A stretch of DNA of 42,343 nucleotides from Gammaproteobacteria bacterium. GTDB taxonomy: Bacteria; Pseudomonadota; Gammaproteobacteria; UBA6429; Thiohalophilaceae. Within the stretch, counting starts at the first letter, position 1. Each line of letters starts with the position of its first letter. The stretch is taken from assembly GCA_016125505.1 (NCBI GenBank), contig WGLP01000018.1, positions 1 to 42,343 on the forward strand, given 5' to 3'. Of the stretch, positions 1 to 7,352 are shown in pieces. Below the pieces are notes generated by a model. It saw only the letters and a program-made list of their open reading frames with translations, ran no database searches and was not told the DNA's origin. The position numbers and the translations under genes were made by a program.

Positions 1-117
1 CAGTCCGCCAAGCGCAGAGCACGCGGCTACGTCCGCTTCGCCACGATCCGCACCGTGATCTTCCTGCTCGCCGGCAAACTCGACTTCTCGAAACTCAACC
101 CGCATGTGGCACATTAA
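1..117 (+). mobile_element. ISL3-family transposase, C-terminal end only
   Basis: An open frame runs from base 1 to a TAA at 115-117 and gives 38 residues. The sequence contains AKRRARGY followed by a hydrophobic stretch and AGKLDF, which resembles the C-terminus of ISL3-type transposases. The rest of the element lies outside the window. The segment is much more GC-rich than the DNA that follows, which fits a separate origin. A terminal inverted repeat starts directly after the stop codon. The family call rests on a short C-terminus and the repeat, so another IS family is possible. Confidence 0.65.
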
Positions 118-140
118 CCCACTCGGAATTCAAAAGAGCC
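118..140. repeat. Terminal inverted repeat of the ISL3-type element
   Basis: Read on the minus strand, the segment begins GGCTCTTTTGAATTCC and then GAGTGGG. The GGCTCTTT start is typical of ISL3-family ends. It directly follows the transposase stop codon and abuts the AT-rich transposase remnant. ISL3 elements usually make 8-bp target duplications, so 141-148 (ctattttt) is the predicted duplicate; its partner lies outside the window. Confidence 0.6.
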
Positions 141-672
141 CTATTTTTAATAATCGACTTTCATGATCCGCATAAACAGCGGTAATTATTTTTTCAAGTT
201 TGGTGTACGAGGGTATTTCAATTCTTTCTTTGTGTAGTTTGGTGGCGAGTTGACAAAAACACTCTTTAAAGGGTTTTCGTGTCCTGGAATGACGTTCTAT
301 AAAATGGATGGTGGTTGTTTGTGCTTTCGCGTCCTCGAAGTGGCAACACCCCATGAAGTTTAAAATGAGCTTTTTGTGATTCTGTTGCGTGTCGCGCTGA
401 TAACGTTCCCAATTTAAGTTGTGATGCGGTGCTGATAATTTGCGTGCGATATAGTTGAGATCTTTGGTGTAGGCTGTGTCGAAAAATTGAAAAGACACCT
501 TAAAGTAACAATAAGCCAAGGCAATGTAGACTTTGTTTTCCGAGCCTCGCACCTTAGATAAGACTTCATCGATAAAGGCCGACTCCAGGTAGAGATGACG
601 TTGACGCTGGGCTGCATTAAATTTCGGTGGCGCATCATGAAACTGCTGAGTAAGGTATCGACGACGTGACAT
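130..672 (-). pseudogene. tnpA: Tn3-family transposase, N-terminal fragment (DUF4158), cut by an IS
   Basis: The fragment begins at an ATG at 672 with GGAG seven bases upstream, giving MSRRRYLTQQ. It resembles the DUF4158 N-terminal domain of Tn3-family transposases: the DAPPKFNAAQR segment, a motif around YIALAYCYFKVSFQFFD, and EIPSYTKLEKII near residue 160. Full-length Tn3 transposases have about 1000 residues, so only the first fifth is present and the DDE catalytic core is missing. Genuine transposase sequence ends near 141, where the IS repeat starts; the stop codon at 130-132 lies inside that repeat. The gene reads out of the window to the left, as expected for tnpA near a transposon end. 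It cannot be active in this form. Confidence 0.72.
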
Positions 673-717
673 TCGTATGCTCCAAATGGAATAACGTGCC
701 ACATGATTCTAACGAAT

Positions 718-1596
718 TTAGGTGGACTCGTGCATTTGAATATTGCAATTCAGACACCCTATTTTAAGCGATGGCTTTCCCCAAACGTTGATGTTGCATG
801 ATTTGCAACTGTACTTAACGCGACCGGCTTTAGGGGCAGGCTTGGTCGTGAACTCTGGATACAGCTCGGAATCTGAGTATTCATCGTTGAATTCAAAACG
901 TTTTGTTGCATCCATGTCCATAATTTTAAGATGGGATGACGATGCCGCCTCGATATCTGTTCGTTGCGCGTTTTGCGATGCTTTAATCGTTTTCTTTGCT
1001 TCAAAATGTTTATCAAGCTCAACCGCATCACCGGATTCGGTAAAGGCCAGGATGGGAACGTCGTGCCGAAAGACCGGATAACGATCGATCCAAGGGATGT
1101 GGTAGCCCTGGCGGACCAATTCTCTACAACTTTTTAAAAAGGGGCCATCAAGGAGAATGTAATCCATCATCGCTTCGCCTGTTATATCGCCACCCGGCTT
1201 ACTGGTCGACGAGGGCATCAGCCCAATATTGACCATTTTTTTGGCCCACTGTTTATTATGGTATCCCCGTCGTCCTGGTTTACCGAAATGCGCCTGCCAT
1301 ATATGCGTCATCTCATGACACAGCGTCTGACAAATTTCAACGAGCGGGTATTTTGCAAAATATTCCGGATTCACGGCTAACTCATCAACGAATTCCTGAT
1401 TCGAGTTGATCCAACGTGCAATGGAGGCATAGCCCATGATGCGACGTTGGCGATGGTAAGTCACAATCACGGTGGGTAATTGGTCATCGAATAACGCTTG
1501 ATTAAAGAAATCGTACGCTTGTAGAATGGCGTCGTAGGTATCTGATGTGGGCGTGTCGCTCATATTTTCCAGTTGTTCAATTGCCAGCCATTTCAT
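718..1596 (-). CDS. SprT-like zinc metalloprotease-domain protein
   Basis: The protein has 292 residues. The central SprT-like domain carries the zinc-protease motif HEMTH (LCHEMTHIWQAHFG, near residue 95). A C-terminal zinc ribbon is formed by CKSC and CLNC near residues 265-285. SprT/Spartan domains are linked to proteolysis of DNA-bound proteins in eukaryotes; the bacterial plasmid and transposon versions have no settled role. The gene lies just upstream of and co-directional with the tnpA remnant, so it may belong to the transposon backbone. The start is uncertain: ATG at 1596 lies at the edge of a perfect palindrome, while ATG at 1563 (MSDTPTSD) has a weak GGAA upstream and would leave the palindrome in the 5' leader. 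Confidence 0.8.
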   Translation of the reverse strand: MKWLAIEQLENMSDTPTSDTYDAILQAYDFFNQALFDDQLPTVIVTYHRQRRIMGYASIARWINSNQEFVDELAVNPEYFAKYPLVEICQTLCHEMTHIWQAHFGKPGRRGYHNKQWAKKMVNIGLMPSSTSKPGGDITGEAMMDYILLDGPFLKSCRELVRQGYHIPWIDRYPVFRHDVPILAFTESGDAVELDKHFEAKKTIKASQNAQRTDIEAASSSHLKIMDMDATKRFEFNDEYSDSELYPEFTTKPAPKAGRVKYSCKSCNINVWGKPSLKIGCLNCNIQMHEST

Positions 1597-1617
1597 TTTG
1601 GATCGTACGATCCAAAA
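1596..1617. promoter_or_regulatory. Perfect 22-bp palindrome at the sprT-like gene start
   Basis: The two 11-base arms are TTTTGGATCGT and ACGATCCAAAA, exact reverse complements with no spacer. It overlaps the first base of the ATG at 1596. This could be an operator for an unlinked repressor or an RNA hairpin masking initiation. Confidence 0.55.
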
Positions 1618-1952
1618 ATTATTATTTTAACATTAACAAAGACTTAGCTCATGTTTCTATCTTGATTCAAAGATAGACTATCGATTAAGCAATCCTGTTT
1701 CATACAATTTACCAAATATTACGCCTTTTTGTACGAATGAAAAGAGAGCGTATTCACGCATTCGTTGGTAAATTTTCTTGGTTAGATGTATGAAGGTCTG
1801 GCTTGATCAGAAGCCGGTTTCCACTGAGAACGTCGGATTCATGCATACAACCAAATAAGGAAACCACCATCAGAAATATTATTTGGAAAACTGCATGATT
1901 TGGGCAAGTCAGGTTGCTCTTATTTGTGAGGTGCCTTTCAGCTGACATCAGT
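1618..1952. other. AT-rich non-coding segment between sprT-like gene and ccdA remnant
   Basis: Apart from the inverted repeat at 1656-1677 I see no gene or recognisable element here. The segment holds the presumed promoter of the minus-strand sprT-like gene and the left breakpoint of the truncated ccdA copy, where homology to the intact copy starts near 1953. Confidence 0.45.
1656..1677. repeat. Inverted repeat upstream of the sprT-like gene
   Basis: Arms TCTATCTT and AAGATAGA are separated by six bases. The dyad lies about 40 bp upstream of the 22-bp palindrome, in AT-rich DNA that could hold the promoter. It could be a second operator. No function is proven. Confidence 0.4.
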
Positions 1953-2612
1953 GAAGCGAGTTGGGAAGGCATTGGCCTGGGTTTTTTGGCTGGCTTTGTT
2001 TTCAGTTTCAATCCCGTGTCATTTGCTTCGGTACCGGTCGTGTTGACTTACGTGACAAAGGCGCATCAGGAACGCCGAGCCGTTTTGATGGGAGGGGCGT
2101 TTGTCAGCGGCATGATCGTTACCCACATCGTATTGGATGTGGCGGCGGCACTCGGTGGTGAATGGGTAAAATCCGTGATGGGGCGTCAGTGGGGACTTGT
2201 GCTTGGGCCTTTGTTTATTTTATTGGGATTAATGTGGCCAGGTTGGTTCAGGATCAGACTACCCTGGATCGTCATGCGGGCCAAACAAGTGACCGGGGTA
2301 GGGGGCGCCTTTTTACTGAGGATACCCTTTTCAGTGGCTATTTGCCCGTTTTGTACCCCCGCCTTACTGGTGGCCTAAACGGCCAGTGCGGCGATTGGAT
2401 CGGTCATGTTCGGTTTTGGCCTGTTATTGGCCTTTGCTTTGGGACGCAGCATACCTATCATGTTAGGTGCCTGGAGCATGGGCTGGCTGGAATCGTTGAA
2501 TATGCTGTCACGCCGTCAAAAGGGCCTGGAAATCATCGCCGATGTGGTATTGATTCTGACCGGTTTGTACATGCTCAATGAATATTTCTTTATCATTGAA
2601 TATTTACCATAG
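1953..2612 (+). pseudogene. CcdA-like membrane protein, 5'-truncated with an internal stop
   Basis: The translated sequence matches the second half of the intact CcdA-like protein encoded at 35737-37044. Shared blocks include FLAGFVFSFNPVSFASVPV, CPFCTPALLV and NEYFFIIEY. The first half (about 210 residues) is missing. A TAA at 2376-2378 interrupts the frame where the intact copy has a leucine TTA in VTLTASAAIG; the frame then continues to the normal end at 2610-2612. A single T-to-A change explains the stop. The copies are clearly diverged, so this is not a recent duplication. As in the intact locus, a merR gene follows directly. Confidence 0.85.
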
Positions 2613-2618
2613 GGTCGA

Positions 2619-3029
2619 ATGATGGCGGTTTACAAAATAGGCGAAGTCACGGCGCTTTCGGATTTATCTGCCGATACATTGCGTTATTATGAAAAAATCG
2701 GTTTGCTGCCCAATGTCTCCCGCAGCTCTTTCGGCGTTCGTCAATATGATGATAAAGATCTGTCCCGGCTCAATTTCATCAAACGCGCACAACGCGTGAC
2801 TTTTACGCTGGAAGATATAAACCATTTATTGACGATGCGTGAAGATCCACAACACGCAAAAGCCGAAATCCGTGAATTGACGGCAAAAAAACTTGCGGAT
2901 GTTGAAAAACATCTTAAGGATTTATCCGCCTTACGGAATGAATTGGCGCTATTGCTAAACCTCTGTCGCGGCAGCGAGGATGGATGCCCGATTATTGAAG
3001 ATATCGATAGTCAAAATGAAATCAATTAA
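2619..3029 (+). CDS. MerR-family metal-responsive regulator (left copy)
   Basis: The product has 136 residues, the usual length for metal-sensing MerR proteins. The N-terminal helix-turn-helix reads YKIGEVTALSDLSADTLRYYEK, and a long dimerisation helix follows. The C-terminal loop CRGSEDGCP supplies two cysteines, as in ZntR/CadR-like sensors. The cysteine usually found at the start of the dimerisation helix is absent, replaced by the MREDPQHAK segment. It is about two-thirds or more identical by eye to the regulator at 37046-37456. Its upstream ccdA partner is broken, and I see no MerR-type 19-bp-spacer promoter nearby, so it may act in trans on the site at 34657-34687. It converges with the araC-like gene, sharing four bases. 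Confidence 0.88.
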   Translation: MMAVYKIGEVTALSDLSADTLRYYEKIGLLPNVSRSSFGVRQYDDKDLSRLNFIKRAQRVTFTLEDINHLLTMREDPQHAKAEIRELTAKKLADVEKHLKDLSALRNELALLLNLCRGSEDGCPIIEDIDSQNEIN

Positions 3030-3922
3030 AGTTTATTCGCGCGCCGTACCGCTCCGGGCCCATTGCCATAGAATTTTTTAAACGCCTTGGCAAAGGAGGC
3101 TTCGCTTTGATAGCCGCTACGCTCGGCGATCTGCTGGGTACTTAATGAGCTGGTCATCAACAAGTCGTAAGCCACTTGCATGCGCCACTGCAGCATGTAT
3201 TGCAAGGGCGTTTGCCCGACAATGCGATGAAACTGTTCGGCGAAGGCCGAGCGCGACATGCCCGCTGCGTTTGCCAGGGTTTCAATCGTCCACGGGGCCT
3301 GCGGTTGCTGGTGAAAGGCATTCAAGCCCTGCGCAAGACGTGTGTCAGCCAGCGCCGCGATCACGCCGTGTGCCGGCTGGTGCTGTTCGATGTACGTGCG
3401 AATCACATGAATAAACAGCACATCCGACAGGCGATTGATCACCACGTCAGCGCCCAGCCGTTGGGATTCGACCTCGTAACTCATGAAATTGATCAGGTGA
3501 TACATGTGCCCCGTGGCGGACATGGCCTCATTTCGGATCACCAGGTGATCCGGCATGCTGGCGAGCAGGGGATTCCAGCGTTGTTCGCCAAATTCAAAAT
3601 AGCCGCAGATCAGTGAGGCCGTGGGTTGTATCGAAGGATCCGTCAACGCTTGATTGCGCGGTACCTCCGCGTCTGGAAGCTGCTCGCTGTCCGCGATGAC
3701 ATGGGCGGCGTCGCGGGGGAAAACCACCAGATCCCCGGCCCGCATGGGCTCGGCCATGGCGCGATCGGGCAAATGCAGCCAGCAGGTCCCGCGCGTGACG
3801 ATGTGGAACGTGGCCTGCCGTGTTCCCGAAGTATCTACCGCCCAGTGACCGCAAAAGCTCGGGTGCGCAAAAACCCGGGCCTGGAGCCGGATAGATTGTA
3901 AAATCTCACTTAAACTGTCCAT
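3026..3922 (-). CDS. AraC-family regulator with N-terminal cupin domain
   Basis: The 298-residue protein has an N-terminal cupin-type sensor region (about residues 15-180, with THIVTRGTCWLHLP and FPRDAAHVI) and a C-terminal double helix-turn-helix. The latter is visible as IETLANAAGMSRSAFAEQFH and QQIAERSGYQSEASFAKAF, ending near GPGAVRR. This matches the cupin_6/HTH_18 group of AraC regulators. It is transcribed away from the cupredoxin-like gene at 4044, with a 121-bp shared control region, so that gene and the glutaredoxin are likely targets. The ligand is unknown. Confidence 0.88.
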   Translation of the reverse strand: MDSLSEILQSIRLQARVFAHPSFCGHWAVDTSGTRQATFHIVTRGTCWLHLPDRAMAEPMRAGDLVVFPRDAAHVIADSEQLPDAEVPRNQALTDPSIQPTASLICGYFEFGEQRWNPLLASMPDHLVIRNEAMSATGHMYHLINFMSYEVESQRLGADVVINRLSDVLFIHVIRTYIEQHQPAHGVIAALADTRLAQGLNAFHQQPQAPWTIETLANAAGMSRSAFAEQFHRIVGQTPLQYMLQWRMQVAYDLLMTSSLSTQQIAERSGYQSEASFAKAFKKFYGNGPGAVRRANKL

Positions 3923-4043
3923 TAAGCTAGTATAGCCAATTATAAAAGACGATATGACATAATTTAAGGATTATTAGCCATAGTTCGTCCAGCACCTGCT
4001 TGCTAAGCTTGCTTCATCTAATACACAACACAGGAGCATTAGC

Positions 4044-4421
4044 ATGAAAACATTAACTACGACCCTCGTTCTGCTGGCCAGTCTCGTAGTGGGCATACCG
4101 GCGATGGCGGCCCCACCACAGACAGTCGATGGGGTGACGACGATTCATCTGGATCAATATGGTGGGTATTTCTCCGCCAAGGAAACCCTGGCAGGCCTCA
4201 AGCCAGGCAAATACAAATTCGTGGTCAGCAACAAGGCCGACAAGATAGTGGGTTTTCAGATCCAGGACAATGTCACCCATAAATTACTTGATATGTTTCC
4301 GCTGGACCCGGGTCAGACCAAAAGCACCGAAGTCGAGATCAATGAAAACGGGTTTCGTTATCGTTGCCCAATCAATCCGACTCCCTGGTATGAAGTTGAT
4401 AATGTGAAATCCGGAAAATAA
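4044..4421 (+). CDS. Secreted cupredoxin-like protein
   Basis: A 125-residue protein with a cleavable signal peptide (cut after AMA, about residue 22). The rest looks like a single cupredoxin domain. The C-terminal block FRYRCPINPTPWYEVDNVK carries one cysteine, where plastocyanin-like proteins place a copper cysteine, but no histidine or methionine follows it. The usual first histidine position (around SNKADKIVGF) also lacks a histidine. The copper site is therefore atypical or lost. AGGAG lies upstream of the ATG with good spacing. A glutaredoxin gene follows after 22 bp, and the divergent AraC regulator may control both. Confidence 0.72.
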   Translation: MKTLTTTLVLLASLVVGIPAMAAPPQTVDGVTTIHLDQYGGYFSAKETLAGLKPGKYKFVVSNKADKIVGFQIQDNVTHKLLDMFPLDPGQTKSTEVEINENGFRYRCPINPTPWYEVDNVKSGK

Positions 4422-4443
4422 ATGCCATCGCGAGGTTAGCGTT

Positions 4444-4707
4444 ATGTATAAACTGGAAATTTACAGTCAGCCAAATTGTGTTTATTGCCAGATGGCCAGG
4501 CGTATATTGCACGAGCGGCGAATTGAATTTATCGAGTACGATATTTCGCATGACAGCATAATTGCGCATGAAATGCGAAAACGTTCTGACCGGTTGACGA
4601 CACCGCAGATATTTCTCAATCATGAGCACATCGGTGGGTTCGACGATATGTTGGCAGCCATCCGGGATGGTTCTTTTTTGCGGAAACTGGCGGTAGCGAT
4701 CCAGTAA
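4444..4707 (+). CDS. Glutaredoxin (GrxC-type)
   Basis: The 87-residue protein has the dithiol active site CVYC near residues 12-15, the cis-proline segment TTPQIFLN, and GGFDD, which binds glutathione in this family. It should reduce protein disulfides or glutathionylated proteins in the cytoplasm. It follows the cupredoxin-like gene in the same direction and ends just before a strong terminator, so the two probably form a short operon. Confidence 0.92.
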   Translation: MYKLEIYSQPNCVYCQMARRILHERRIEFIEYDISHDSIIAHEMRKRSDRLTTPQIFLNHEHIGGFDDMLAAIRDGSFLRKLAVAIQ

Positions 4708-4724
4708 ATCATGCTTGTCAGGTA

Positions 4725-4762
4725 GGCCAGTGATTGGAAACAGTCACTGGCCGTTTTGTTTT
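4725..4762 (+). terminator. Rho-independent terminator after the glutaredoxin gene
   Basis: Arms GGCCAGTGATTG and CAGTCACTGGCC pair with one G-T pair around a GAAA loop. The hairpin is followed by GTTTTGTTTT. It lies 18 bp after the glutaredoxin stop codon and also separates the convergent lipoprotein gene. Confidence 0.88.
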
Positions 4763-4790
4763 ATCGCCATGTGCAACCTGGGGCATGACC

Positions 4791-6191
4791 TCACTGTTCT
4801 GCCGAGTGTGATAAAGGCGGATCCCGGTTGAGCAGGGCATGCAACAGATTGTCCTGAAAACTGATGTTGCCGGTCAGCTGATCGTGGCGTTCGCAGAGAA
4901 AAAAGGAATAGTACAGTGGAAAGAAGCTGTATTTGTGCCGGGGCGTGGCGAGATCGAGTGACTGGCGTGCCAGCAGCGAGGCCTTGGTGACCACACCGTC
5001 GCCGGGTTCGAGCATGAGGCTGTCATAGTCTACGCCCTTCACCGGATGCTGAATTTCATTCGGCCACAGTCGCACCCCGGATTCGCCATCCACTTCCTCA
5101 ACCACGATCCGTGCTGGTGTCAGGTGACAATCGCCACCAAACACAATGAGCGGATGCGGTTTTTCCAGTGGCACGGACAATGACCAGCTGAAACGGCGCG
5201 CGCGTTCAAGTTGTTTTTCAAAATAACGGTGCAGTACATCCAGATGAACATTTGCCTCTCGCACCGAATCAACGTGTTCAGCGATGCGCTGTTGTACCGC
5301 CGGATCGAAAACCGCCCATTGAAACCGGCGCCAGATCTCGACATCGAATTGATCGCGATCCAGCGGCTTGCCCTGTGTCGTTATTAGCCAGTCATTGATG
5401 GCGTGGGGAAATAACTGATAAATGCTCGGCATCGTAGCGAGCACTTCCGTTTTGATATGTCCAAACACCACTTTGCGCCCGGCAATAAAATTGCGTATAG
5501 CTTCAACTGAACCCAGGTTGGGTGTGCCCAGCAGGATGACGCGCCGCAAGCGTGAAGCACCGTGCAGGTTGACGGGAAAATCATTGCTGTCGAGCACATC
5601 AATGGAACCGTAACGCAGATAATAACGGGCTATCAAACCACCCATACTGTGCGCGATGACATCAACTTTGAGCTCGGGATTCGCATGGTCGACGCGGATT
5701 TGTTCGATGAAATGATCGAGTTCCCGCACTGTTTTGACATTGTCCTGGCGCCAGTCATAGGTAAAAACATAATAGCGTGGTTTGTCATCGGTTATGCGTA
5801 TGCCCGGTATGGTTTGCTGGTAACCGCCTGCAACCTCCAGCGTGCGGATGATTTCTCCATAGTAGTTGTCCCCCGCAAACCCGTCTGTTATCTGCGTGGG
5901 AACAATATGATTCGGGACGGGTTCGAGGGTAACAGGATCAATCGCAAAAGCGAGTTCATCATAGCTGCTGAAAATAGCGTTGATAACAGAACCGGGCCAG
6001 ACTTCCTCGCCAGTCTGGTTGTTGCCTAATCGGGAACCCATTATACCGTGGATCAATATTACCGGTGGTTGTCCGGGTGTGCCGGTGCTACCGGCGTAAA
6101 GCCGTTTCAAATCAGGACGAACAACGCTCTGACAACCGCTTGTGCTAAATACAAGCAGGATCAGTGCGAGCCGGACAAATTTGATACTCAA
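4791..6191 (-). CDS. LCAT-like alpha/beta-hydrolase lipoprotein
   Basis: The protein has 466 residues. The N-terminus is a lipoprotein-type signal ending near STSGC. The fold is an alpha/beta hydrolase of the lecithin:cholesterol acyltransferase type: VILIHGIMGSRL forms the oxyanion region, AHSMGG holds the catalytic serine, GDGVVTKAS probably holds the aspartate, and the histidine lies near FFLCERHDQLTGN. It probably acts on lipid esters at the cell envelope, but the substrate is not readable. It overlaps the anti-sigma gene by four bases, so it is the third gene of a sigma / anti-sigma / hydrolase operon. Confidence 0.83.
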   Translation of the reverse strand: MSIKFVRLALILLVFSTSGCQSVVRPDLKRLYAGSTGTPGQPPVILIHGIMGSRLGNNQTGEEVWPGSVINAIFSSYDELAFAIDPVTLEPVPNHIVPTQITDGFAGDNYYGEIIRTLEVAGGYQQTIPGIRITDDKPRYYVFTYDWRQDNVKTVRELDHFIEQIRVDHANPELKVDVIAHSMGGLIARYYLRYGSIDVLDSNDFPVNLHGASRLRRVILLGTPNLGSVEAIRNFIAGRKVVFGHIKTEVLATMPSIYQLFPHAINDWLITTQGKPLDRDQFDVEIWRRFQWAVFDPAVQQRIAEHVDSVREANVHLDVLHRYFEKQLERARRFSWSLSVPLEKPHPLIVFGGDCHLTPARIVVEEVDGESGVRLWPNEIQHPVKGVDYDSLMLEPGDGVVTKASLLARQSLDLATPRHKYSFFPLYYSFFLCERHDQLTGNISFQDNLLHALLNRDPPLSHSAEQ

Positions 6192-6469
6192 GGCTGCGAA
6201 TCGCTGTCTCGATCGCGAATCGTGTTCAATATTCGTTGTTTCGCTTCCTTGCTCAGCCCGGCGTCACGATCCGTTTGATTCGCCAGACGTTCCGGATAGT
6301 GCTGGCCCGCCTGATGCAGAATATCAAATTGCTCCAGTGTTTTCGGGCAGGATTTGCAGATCAGCAGGTGTGCCCGTAGTTGCAGTTTCTCGCCTAACTT
6401 GAGCGGACGATCCAGTTGTTGCGACATGAGTTCACTGGCATGCCGACATGAAATCATCACCCATTTCAT
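6188..6469 (-). CDS. Zinc-finger anti-sigma factor (zf-HC2 type)
   Basis: This 93-residue soluble protein starts with a CRHASEL segment and contains HLLICKSC, giving the His-x3-Cys-x2-Cys motif of zinc-binding anti-sigma domains. No membrane segment is visible. Its ATG overlaps the sigma-factor stop codon (ATGA), a coupling expected for an anti-sigma partner. It probably holds the adjacent ECF sigma factor inactive and releases it on thiol oxidation or metal stress; the stimulus is inferred from related proteins. Confidence 0.83.
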   Translation of the reverse strand: MKWVMISCRHASELMSQQLDRPLKLGEKLQLRAHLLICKSCPKTLEQFDILHQAGQHYPERLANQTDRDAGLSKEAKQRILNTIRDRDSDSQP

Positions 6470-7068
6470 GGTTGCCTCCGATCATTGTCATCCAGCCAGG
6501 CCCGTTCCAGGCATTCCTTCAGCGCGAGACGGGCACGGTAAAGCAGTACCCAGCAATTGGAAGCGGTGATATTCAGTATCGTACAGATCTCCTCAGTCGG
6601 CAGACCGGATATTTCGCGCAGCGAAAAAATACGGGCTAGTTTAGGTGATAAACGATCATAGCAACCTGAAAAGGCATCCCAGAAGCGTGCCTGATCCAGG
6701 GCCGTTTCGGGATCACCCCAGTTGTTCTGCGGCACATTCCATTCGCCGCGCCGGTCGAACAGGGCATTTTCAAGTGCAGTATTTGTATCATGATGACTAT
6801 CGTGATCATAAAACGTGTTCTCACGCGCCTGCTTGCGCAGGATATCGATGATCTTGTGTTTCAGAATACCGGTGAGCCACGTGCGCAAGGATGATTCCCC
6901 GGCATAGTTATCGATGGCTTGCAACGCGGCAAGCAGGGTTTCCTGTACGGCGTCTTCAGCCAGGCTGCTGTCGCGCAGTTGTTTCACCGCAAAGCGGAAC
7001 AGATAATCTCCATGCTCGTCGAGCCAGCGAGCGGGATCCTTGTAGTGAAGCGTGTTTTTGTTATTCAT
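6466..7068 (-). CDS. ECF-type RNA polymerase sigma factor
   Basis: From ATG 7068 (MNNKNTLHYKDPARW) the protein has 200 residues. Region 2 is visible as DYLFRFAVKQLRDSSLAEDAVQETLLAAL and continues through SSLRTWLTGILKHKIIDILRK; region 4 is LSPKLARIFSLREISGLPTEEICTILNITASNCWVLLYRAR. The layout fits the ECF group that carries a spacer between regions 2 and 4 and pairs with a zinc anti-sigma protein. The open frame extends upstream to 7305 with other possible starts (7219 and 7083), but that extension is not sigma-like. 7068 is chosen because the family usually begins just before the DPARW-type motif; no clear ribosome site supports it. Confidence 0.87.
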   Translation of the reverse strand: MNNKNTLHYKDPARWLDEHGDYLFRFAVKQLRDSSLAEDAVQETLLAALQAIDNYAGESSLRTWLTGILKHKIIDILRKQARENTFYDHDSHHDTNTALENALFDRRGEWNVPQNNWGDPETALDQARFWDAFSGCYDRLSPKLARIFSLREISGLPTEEICTILNITASNCWVLLYRARLALKECLERAWLDDNDRRQP

Positions 7069-7352
7069 ATTTTGGTTTTGCATCTGGCAATGACTATTCC
7101 AGGAAGTTGGTAGCATAGCACAGTCAACATCTACTACAGGGTCTGCGAACAAGAAATGACGCATAGTATGTTTTTGCTTTAAAAACAATGCATTATGGTA
7201 GTGGATCGTATCGTTCATCGACAGGATCCTGTGTGTCAGAAAATTTGTTCTGGTGTGTGTAATCTGAAGGTAATTATGTGACTGCATAGTGTCTAAAACT
7301 GCCACTGATAATATTGATCAGTTATGATTTAGTCGCAGTGGACTCGAAAAAC

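Noticed and set aside
7069..7305. N-terminal extension of the first ECF sigma factor
   Set aside because: The extension has no sigma-factor similarity and several possible starts; it more likely is leader DNA. A start at 7219 or 7083 cannot be fully excluded.
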